A DNA stretch of 64,000 nt from NCBI GenBank assembly GCA_021234155.1, contig JAJEKV010000021.1:20199592-20263591 (forward strand), read 5' to 3'. The notes below the pieces were generated by a model. That model worked only from the letters and a program-made list of their open reading frames with translations. It did not search any database and had not been told where the DNA came from. Shown piece by piece: positions 56,322 through 64,000 of this stretch (the first letter of the stretch is position 1; each line of letters starts with the position of its first letter). Position numbers and translations under genes: made by a program. The DNA comes from Isoetes taiwanensis (lineage: Eukaryota > Streptophyta > Lycopodiopsida > Isoetales > Isoetaceae).

Positions 56322-56757
56322 TCTTTCAGTGAGAAGAGTACCTCGGAGTCATAGCAACTTTAGATGGATTTTGGAATCAGCCGCCAGCCGCTCAAGCATT
56401 TCTTCAATGTACTTCTTTTGAGAGATATGAAGAACTCACGTTCTGCCCTTGCAATTTGCAAAACCCAAACAATAGCCAGCTTCATCCAAGTCTACTCATT
56501 ATTGGAAACTTAGCGCCAGCCTTGTCTTGAATTCACAAAGAATGTGCCTATTATTGTTGCCTATGAGAAGGAATCACCACATACAAAGCAAATGATGAGT
56601 AAGAACTGCTCTTGTCGCATGGATGTAGACATTGTGAATCACCCCTCACCAGGCTGAAATCCTCGGGTTCTTTGAAGAAAGAATTCATGGTCTTGTACTG
56701 CTAACGATGCTTGCTTTAACCCATAGCGCCTTCTCATCAATTTGCATTACCAAACGC

Positions 56758-57096
56758 TCAATCGTTCTGACACAACCCCAGGTTGCCTACATATGCTCTC
56801 TTCACCGTACAATAAGAAATGCTATTTGACATCCGCTTGATGAACCTCAAGATTATAATGAGCGCGAAATGGGCGAAGAATGTAATGCTCATCATCTTGA
56901 CCAATCGAGAAAAATGTTTCCAAGTAATCAATGCCATATCATTGGTCAATAAACCCCGTGGCAACCAAGCCGCTTTATATCGCTTGATGGTGCCATCGTG
57001 ATGGAGCTTGCATTTGTAGACCCATTTATTACCAACGCACTCTCCGGACGGAGGAAGAGGAACCAAACCTATGCCATTTTGAACAATAGAATCCAT
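56758..57096 (-). pseudogene. copia reverse transcriptase N-terminal part
   Basis: The minus frame reads LVPLPPSGECVGNKWVYKCK, HDGTIKRYKAAWLPRGLL and FSRLVKMMSITFF, matching copia RT (VGNKWVYKxKxxxDGxIxRYKARLVAKG...FSPVVKMxSIR). The YVDD region further left (56757-56330) is decayed. Confidence 0.8.
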
Positions 57097-57796
57097 TTTC
57101 GTGGGTCCATTGCCTGGCCAAGTACGAGGTGCAAAGAAGACATGAAATAGTTTAATGATAGCCGGGGTTCACCGATAATAAGCAAAGACCACAAAACTCC
57201 ATAACGTCGGGCATAATTTCAAAGATAGAAAGCAAACCTTTGAGGAGGAAAACGCTTCCTTTATCACCAAGTTCTTCAACTCCTTCCTGGATCACACCTC
57301 CCGGACGATGGGTCAAGATCTCCTCCGATCTGGATGTGCCAAGATCTCGTGACCGCGGATCAGAAACAAGTGCTGACCGCTACGTGTGCCGAACTGCTTT
57401 CAGGCCGGAATATCGTGAACCGAACCGATGGATTGAAGTTGCATCATCTCGGCATCCATGCGTAGATATCAATAAATTCCACATTAGGAGTTTTTTAACC
57501 TCATTGAAATGCCAAAATCTTCATGGAAAAATAACATCGCACTAACACAAAGCTTTTGGTATCCTGGATCAATCACCTATAACCATGCTTGTGAATCGGT
57601 CGAGAAACCACAAAAATCATTTTCACGGTATGTTTCGCTTCTTTATGCATTATCTTTTGGGAATAAGCATAAAGGCAGCACATCCAAAGACACGGCGGAG
57701 ACAAATTTGGCTTATGCCAGCGGAAAGTTTGTTCGTGAGTCTAATTTTGATAAAGAATAGTGGGCAATCTATCGAGAAGGTAACCGAACCTTACCG

Positions 57797-58321
57797 TCAA
57801 AATTTAAAATTGGAATGGGTGCTGAGGATTGGAGCGAAAGCAAGCAACGCGGCCATGTCAACAATGCCGCGATTCTTCCATTCAAAGAACGCCATTATGT
57901 TGTGGAGCATGAGGCCCTGGGTAGTTAAGCACTCGTCACCATGATCGCCATCAAAAAATGATTGAATGCTTGGATCGGGTAAATTCTCCACTCATTATCG
58001 ATCTCGAAGTTTTAATCCGAAGGGCTACTTGATTCTCAACAAGCGCCTTCATTCTTGAAATGGGCAATGCATCGATTCGCTCAAGAATAGACCCATGTTT
58101 TCCCCGCCAAATCATCAATGAATGTCGAAAAATAATAAGCACCCGGTAGAGAAGGCGAACATGAGTTGGACTACTGGAAGATCCGCAGGTACCAGTTCAA
58201 GAAGAGCAAGAGCACGCAGATCCAATGAGAGTAAAAGATCTCGCAGCGCTTGCTCCAATGCACGTTTCAATAACTCGCAAGAGTAGGGGGCGCCTGGCGA
58301 AGAACAAACCGGCTTGGCCAA
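57797..58321 (-). pseudogene. copia integrase remnant
   Basis: Minus frames include IDALPISRMKALVENQ and IKTSRSIMSGEFTRSKH, matching the integrase core (the family has LRSDNGGEF; here the catalytic Asp-Asn is lost). A GAG-pre-integrase-like stretch lies upstream (58321-58115), and FEWKNRGIVDMAALLAF after the core matches the R..AEMANRTLLE-type region. Confidence 0.7.
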
Positions 58322-59954
58322 GTTGGGGCGTACCGGGATTGAGTGCTTTAAGACCTGAAGTCCAAGCCCTTATGCCAATAATGCATCACAAAAAAGTACC
58401 ATTTACCAAACAGCCTACAAGAACAACCTGGTCAGCATATCTGGCCAAAATAGTAGAGATTACCCATACGTAATAGCACGAGCAAAGGCTCTTCCTCGTG
58501 AACTTTGTTGTTAACAATGTTCACCATCGTACGAAACCATTGTGCCCATATCGCGAAGACGCAACAGTAAAATTAGATCTTACTAAAGCAGTGAGCACAA
58601 GACACCCCTTGTATGAAAATAAGACGAAAGTGGGTAAGTACTTGAATGTCACCCATTCCATTGCATTTGATGCTCACTATCAAGGCCGATTTGAACAATG
58701 ATTGGAAGAGGTAGGTCTCAAATTTTCAAACCAATCTTTGTGCTAACTAATATGAGTCAGAGCACCGTAATCCATGATGAATTTGATAGATGGAGGGTGG
58801 CCACTTGTTTACAAAGATACAGATATAATCCGCCGCAAGGAAAACCACATTGGCCACGCCTACTTGTTTAACAATTTTAGCCATTACTAATGGCTTTGTT
58901 TGTCTCCCAAAGCTTTCACCAGGCTCTCAAGATCCTTCATCTTCTTCCTACATTCTCAATACAGATGATTGGGTTTTCTTGCAATAGTCATTATACCGGC
59001 CGCTTGATGTCGTGGTTTTGTCAAGACTCCTTTGAAGGCATTGCCGCAGCCTATTCTTCTTTCTTAGCTTGTGCTCGCTTTGATAATCCTGCAAGATCTT
59101 TCCTCATCATGATCTCCTCCTTGGATCTGGCGTGATTGCACGACAGGATCCATGCTCTATTAATTTGTATGAGATTGCTTCAGTACAGCATGGAAAGAAT
59201 TGCAAGGATCTAAGAAAGAAAATAATTGCAAACGAAGGAGACATCTTGCCCTTTTCTCTCCGTAGGCTTCAATCACGGGAAGGTGGGTGTTCTTCATGCA
59301 CCACAAGGAATTTGTCAAGATTCTCATTTCTTTCCAACAAGATATTCACCACTTCTCAAAGATACAAATGCCCACTTGTGTATGGGTCTTCTTCATGCCT
59401 CGATGAGAGCATTCCATAAACATATGGTCGCAGCCCTTCCGGAACTTCATCAAGAAGAGATTCAGCAACGTAGTTTTTCCTAATCAGTAGCCATAGCCTT
59501 TGTCATCCCTGGGCTGCTGCTGCCATCAAGAACAGATTTATTCTGCCATCCGATGCAAGCTCCTAAAATGGGTTCTTGGCCACTAACAATTTCCTAAACT
59601 CCTTCAAATTCTTTTAAGAATGAGTATTTTTCCATTACTGAAACCTCGCGTTATCAAGATTTGAATCAACGACTCACTGTGGAAGGTAACTGGTTGTAGC
59701 TGTATCCTCCTATTGCTGCGGTTGATCTTGAATCAATCTCAAAGACACCTAATGCCTCGAATACTCATGTCAAGGTTGCACCAAGAAAGGGAGAGAAGGG
59801 GATGCACACTAATATCCGAGAGCCAGCAAGCTCCCAAAAACAAAGGCTAATTAGAATTGTATTGAACGAAGTACGAATATACAAGATATGTTATAAGAAA
59901 TAATAATCAGCCTCGCTACCAACCAATACAATTGGCGTCAGTAACCAATTAAGG
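58322..59954 (-). other. decayed gag/leader part of the copia element
   Basis: No gag motif is recognisable on the minus strand, although short open pieces occur. The plus-strand frames here (58890-59483) look like shadows of decayed sequence. Confidence 0.35.
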
Positions 59955-60085
59955 CGCAGCCGTGAGCCACCAAGGCAAAGCGGATGGGCCGGGTGTAGGT
60001 GCCATGAAGTGTTGATTCAAACATTTCACAACACCCTGGGCGCCGAAAGTGTCACAAGACAGGACCTCGAGACAGAGCATCTCGA
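59955..60085 (-). repeat. copia LTR remnant, right
   Basis: Direct repeat partner of 55450-55610. The best conserved stretch is GGTGTAGGTGCCATGAAGTG and TTGATTCAAA. Confidence 0.55.
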
Positions 60086-60296
60086 CATAATGAAGGTTGA
60101 ATTTGCCTCAAAACTTCATCATACTACTGTGAAAGTGACCACTTCTACACGATATACATACCCCTTTAGAGTAGAAACATTTTATTCTTCTTCTATATCA
60201 TCTTTCTCTCGGCTTCATTTTCTATTCTGTTTATATATTTCTCTCTACATTCTCGATTCTATTCTCTCTTTTCCCTTTCTTCTTTCTTTCTTCTTC

Positions 60297-60480
60297 TTGT
60301 GAAGAAAAGACGCTTCAAGTATTTTATATGTATCAAAAGTACAGAGTACAATGTTTCAATCTCCAAAGAGGACTACTAGATAACCTCAACATCTTCTATC
60401 ATCCCTCCATGAACCTGAAACTTATTCAATTGAGGCAAAGAGAGCAAAAGAAGTATAAGATAGATACCAATAATTAAACC
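60297..60480 (-). mobile_element. retroposon 3' end, minus strand
   Basis: AGTACAATGTTTCAATCTCC and CAACATCTTC match the 3' region of the insert at 38330-38400 in the same orientation. A pyrimidine-rich tract (60185-60300) precedes it. Only the end of the element is identifiable. Confidence 0.4.
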
Positions 60481-62434
60481 CGATTTCAAAATGTTGTGAC
60501 CGTACGTGCCAGTGGAGGCCGCATTGTCTGTGGGTCACGTATTTCCAAAGTCGGCTAGACCTTAGCACAAGTCCGGGTTCCAACTCCTCCCTCTAAAGCT
60601 CAGTCCACCGTGCTTAGTCCAAGCTCTACGAAAGCAGCGGGCCTCTTGATTGCCTTAAAATGACCCATCTGCATTTGTCCCATGAAATCCGTGATCAAAC
60701 TTTTTGGCACTCCTTCTTTTTAACTTTTCCATTTTCCCAGCGTGCAAGCTCCGGGTAATGGCGCCTGTGGCTCCATTTTTCTTGGCGCCAAGGTATGTCC
60801 ATCGGGCTGTGATTGCATTATGTTAGTGCTAGGTTGCAACACCTTCCGACGACATCGCAACCCAGTTTAAAGATTTTTGGCCCAACCCTACTTTGTGCTT
60901 GTTTTTGTGTGCCGAAATGGGCCAGCGTGCCCTTTTCGTAACAAGAGAAAGGTCAATTACGCACGCTTTAGCGACGCCCGGTCATGTCTATGCGACATCC
61001 GCCATCGCGACGCACGCGACACATATATCACCTGAGACACGCCGCATGGCGGTGCTAGATGTTGTAACGGACTCGACGCGACCATGCAACGCTCGTAGAC
61101 GCTACGCACGCATACCGACGTCGCATTAATAAAATTTATATAAATATAATTTATTATTAATTAGAAAATAAACAAAATTAAAATAAAATTCTAGACTTCG
61201 TGATTCGACGCCATGCGTAAAAAAAAAAATGAATGAATTACTTGTGGATAATTACAATATGATGTACAAGAGGCAAAAGGCATGCCACTTTTTTTTTCAT
61301 ATTGAAAATCGTATTGTATTTATATTTTTAAATAATCAAAGACTCGGCATGAGTATCCACCCTTTTATCCTTAGAGCATCACGTATTCTGGGTGTGATTG
61401 CCATCCCAGTAAGGGTTTTGAGGACGCCTCAACGTGAATCTTGAGGTTCACGACATCTGATGGCTCTCCAAAGTTCGACGCCTCGCTGACCCTCGGCCCC
61501 GCCCCGCCAGTTTAAGGCTTGTCTATGTGGTTCCATCGCTCTCATAAAACCGTAAGAATATGGCATTAATGTAGTTCATATAATTGGCAATAATTACATA
61601 CAACGCATTACTGGCATTCCCGCGATGTGGAAGTTAGTTCCCTTCGCATAACCGGTGATATAGATAAACAACCCACAAGTAGTGGCTATTTGTAATGCGT
61701 TCTTGTTAGGGGGAACTCTCAGATAGCCATAGCCGGTGATATGACAATAAGGATTTGTATTAGCTAGTGATATTTAAAGTTCTTATTAAAATTAATGTGA
61801 ATCCACTTATAGTCGCATTTAATCTATGGAACTCCTTCAACGCCGAGCTCAAGTGAGACAGACCAAGACTTGCGCTTGCTTTCAAGTAGCTTCGTTTCTA
61901 TATGTTTCTTCTCAAGGGGATCCTTTGCACGTGCTCGACGCGATCTTATCTCCAAGACACACAACATTATCACGGAGCAAAGTGAACGCACGGCAAAAAA
62001 ATAAGAAATACCTTAACATCTTCCCTAGCCCCTAATCTGGGGCTCCTCTACCTAAAATTGACAATAAATGTGAACTAAAGTCCAAACATCCTCGTCCCTC
62101 CCACCTCGCGGTGGAGCCAACCATGTCCCTTGTCGTGAGCCACCCCTACCTAAGAATAAGAAGAAAAGTGACTTGACCGACACTTGGTCCTTCCTCACGG
62201 GAGGGTGGGAGTTTCCTACCCACTGAACAAGCCACTACAAAATTTATTTAAACCCAAAAATAACAAGTGAACCTGAAGTGGGACTTGAATCGCACGCGGT
62301 CCCTCTCCACCCAGTGGATTTCATCATGCCCTCGAACAAGCCACTCCCTTAACCTAGGGAAAATTTATGATTGTGAAAGGGAAAGTGGAGGGTACATGAT
62401 CTCCACTCTAGGTGGAGCCTAATTCTGCCCTTGA
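60481..62434. other. anonymous region with CpG-dense block
   Basis: 60955-61130 is rich in GCGACGCACGCGACAC-type words, unlike the AT-rich surroundings. The open frame 60893-61129 follows from this composition. 61131-61200 is extremely AT-rich. 62040-62400 holds CT-rich sequence with repeated CCTACC words. No gene is recognised. Confidence 0.3.
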
Positions 62435-62895
62435 ACAAAAGATCTAAGAAGAAAGAAAGAAAACAAAGATGGGTTCAAAGACAGAAAACAAAACAAGAGT
62501 GAAGAAACAAGAGAAGAAATAAAAAGAATGTAAGAGAAGAAATAAGGATAGAATAGAAGAAAGAAGAAAGAATGAAGAAAAAGAGGAAATAAGAGAAGGG
62601 AAGGGAATAGAATGGAAGGAAGAAATATGGAAAGGAAATAAAGGGATCGGGAGGAATGGAAATAAGGAATGGAAGGAAGAAGGAACAGGAAGGGTGGAAG
62701 AGGAAGAAAGAAGGAGGGGGAATGGAATGAAAAATGGAAATGAGAAAGAAATGAGAATGAAAGAAATGAAAGAAATGGAAATGGAGGAAGGAATGAGGAA
62801 AGAAATGGAAGAACAGAAGCCTCGGGAAGAAAGAATGAGGAAGAAAAATAATGAAGAACAAATAAGAAGAGGAAGGAAAGGAACAAATGAAATTT
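62435..62895 (+). repeat. 450-bp purine (GA/GAAA) tract
   Basis: Almost uninterrupted A/G sequence on the plus strand with occasional T and very few C. The Phe/Ser/Leu-rich minus-strand frames and the Glu/Lys/Met-rich plus frame are products of this composition, not genes. Confidence 0.85.
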
Positions 62896-63289
62896 AACCT
62901 AACGAAGGCCGATCCAAAAACCTATTCAATCTAAAATCATGATGTACTAACTTTAAAATAATTTTGGTAAGTCGACGGCTCTTTACGCCGATATCGCCAA
63001 AAGTCGTGGACTTTTAGCCTAGAACGACTTAAAAGACGGGTCTATAAAGCTCTGCACGTCGCGACGACGCCAACGCCGCGATGCACATACCTCAAAACAT
63101 ATAATATTGTTTACGCCGCATGCACGTGATTTTGTTATGGAACGACGCTCTGCAATTTTTTAATTTTGGGTGCCTTTTTATGTGATGGTCAGCGAAAATT
63201 TGTCCCTGTTAATTTGACATGTCTACATGTATGCAGTCAAATTCACATTCGATTTATCCTTAATCTTTCTATTGCTACTACTTACAAAT
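62896..63289. other. no recognised gene; second CpG-dense patch
   Basis: 62965-63135 contains clustered GTCGCGACGACGCC and ACGCCGC words in otherwise AT-rich DNA, similar in style to 60955-61130. Confidence 0.3.
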
Positions 63290-63665
63290 GTTAACCGTGA
63301 TGTTTGACCGGGATGGCATGCTTGAGCCATTTTGTCATTTTGAGCCCTGCGGTACGCTTGAGCCATCACACAAGCTTCAACACAAGCTTCATTTCTAAGA
63401 CGTTATGTGGCATTGCTGAAGCCAGTGGGTGGTATGTTTGAATAGGCTCAAACATGCTCTACGTGGACATACGCTTAATGAGTCTTGCGGACGCCTTGAG
63501 CCTAGGTGGCATGTTTCACCATGGCATGTTATACGGGCATGTTCGGTTTTAGTGGCATGCTGCCACGGTCATGTTTGAGCCCCGGGTGACACGCTTTGCT
63601 TCCATGGCATGTTTGAGCTCGGTACATTATATATGGCATGTTTGAACCATGTGGCATGTGCCTAA
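63290..63665 (+). repeat. degenerate minisatellite, GTGGCATGTTTGAGCC-type unit
   Basis: At least ten scattered matches to GGCATGTTTGAGCC or its partial forms (63314, 63529, 63555, 63577, 63604, 63634 and others), in both orientations at places (CTCAAACATGC at 63449), form a decayed 20-45-bp-period array. Confidence 0.6.
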
Positions 63666-63771
63666 CAACAAAAACACTCTGCTTCTACACCTGCCGCCTC
63701 CGCAGACGCTTCTCTCTCAAGGTTTGATAAGTTCCCTGACCATCTTTGATTTTCGACTGCCAAGCAGGCCC

Positions 63772-64000
63772 ATGAATGGAGGATTCAACCCACGGATAGG
63801 GAACCGAAGCCCCGAGGGAGCGCCACTTCTCAGAAAGGCCGGGCCAGCTGGAACTCTTTTGGGTCCCGCCTCCGGGTCCTTGCTCTCCCTCCCGGTGGGA
63901 GGCCTTGCAAGGTCCAGCCTTGCAAGGTCCCAGCTCTTGTTTGGACTTGGGGAAAAGTCCCAGCTCTACTCCATCAACGGCCGCAAGGGACCGCCAAATG
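63772..64000 (+). CDS. open frame running off the window edge
   Basis: From ATG at 63772 (MNGGFNPRIGNRSPEGAPLL) a frame is open to the end of the window in GC-rich DNA. A second frame is also open, so coding status is uncertain. Two GCCTTGCAAGGTC repeats (63901 and 63918) lie inside. The family is not recognised. Confidence 0.2.
   Translation, partial: MNGGFNPRIGNRSPEGAPLLRKAGPAGTLLGPASGSLLSLPVGGLARSSLARSQLLFGLGEKSQLYSINGRKGPPN

Larger units (their letters stand above)
55271..60100 (-). mobile_element. decayed Ty1/copia element, minus strand
   Basis: Minus-strand order from right to left is GAG-pre-integrase and integrase (58321-57797), RT (57096-56758) and RNase H (56321-55949), bracketed by a repeated segment at both ends (55450-55610 and 59955-60085) that I take as LTR remnants. 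The gag region (58500-59900) is too decayed to recognise. LTR termini, primer site and target duplication were not resolved. Confidence 0.75.

Noticed and set aside
62419-62886. 155-codon minus-strand frame rich in Phe/Ser/Leu and its plus-strand partner
   Set aside because: Low-complexity translation of the purine tract.

Overview
This window is repeat-dominated nuclear DNA from a land plant. The support is: L1-type LINEs with a C-terminal zf-RVT finger, Ty1/copia and Ty3/gypsy pieces with plant-type gag and RT, initiator-tRNA-Met primer sites (TGGTATCAGAGC), a TRIM-like mini-retrotransposon, a Mutator-like element, a pogo/Tigger element, and a DUF1764-family gene whose 5' flank has a plant telo-box. 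LINEs of a non-L1 type (C-terminal GIEVGRW-like motif, then a CCHC finger) and a possible tyrosine-recombinase relic make me lean to a non-angiosperm such as a fern or lycophyte, but the sequence does not settle this. Almost every coding remnant has stops or frameshifts, so some breaks may be draft-assembly errors.

Layout. 1-4.8 kb: unrecognised DNA, then a copia RT broken between two adjacent codons by about 2.3 kb of inserts, including a 313-bp MITE. 4.9-12.3 kb: a minus-strand LTR retrotransposon, with LTR 12305-6776, primer site 6774-6763, and a gag-like ORF that runs in frame into histone H3 sequence. A minus-strand L1 sits inside the LTR. 12.3-13.6 kb: short tandem and hairpin repeats. 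13.6-16.0 kb: a minus-strand gene relic that I read as the N-terminal part of a Crypton/DUF3504-like tyrosine recombinase, split by a TRIM and an L1. 16-18.5 kb: hairpin, plus a MITE with a tRNA-like core. 18.6-20.3 kb: gypsy gag-protease. 20.3-25.8 kb: mostly anonymous, with an ankyrin-like relic. 25.8-27.7 kb: microsatellite-tailed LINE. 29.5-31.6 kb: L1 3' end, tandemly duplicated.

33.0-34.3 kb: a TA-flanked 1,275-bp element packed with about 15 copies of the palindromic module GTATATC-N6-GATATAC. 34.5-35.2 kb: a MULE with about 190-bp inverted repeats. 37.4-40.2 kb: a second non-L1 LINE, interrupted by a minus-strand insert. 40.6-44.5 kb: an essentially complete pogo/Tigger element (TIRs, TA duplication, transposase with two frameshifts), ending about 80 bp before the telo-box of the DUF1764 gene (44.6-45.4 kb), the one clear host-type gene. 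45.4-49.4 kb: mostly anonymous single-copy-like DNA. 49.6-55.3 kb: two non-L1 LINEs head to tail, the second nearly full length and carrying a nested retroposon with a target duplication. 55.3-60.1 kb: a decayed minus-strand copia element with LTR remnants. 60.1-64.0 kb: CpG-dense blocks, a 450-bp purine tract, a degenerate minisatellite and an open frame at the window edge.

There is no operon logic here. The window records successive insertions, and several can be ordered because removing an insert restores the host element's reading frame.
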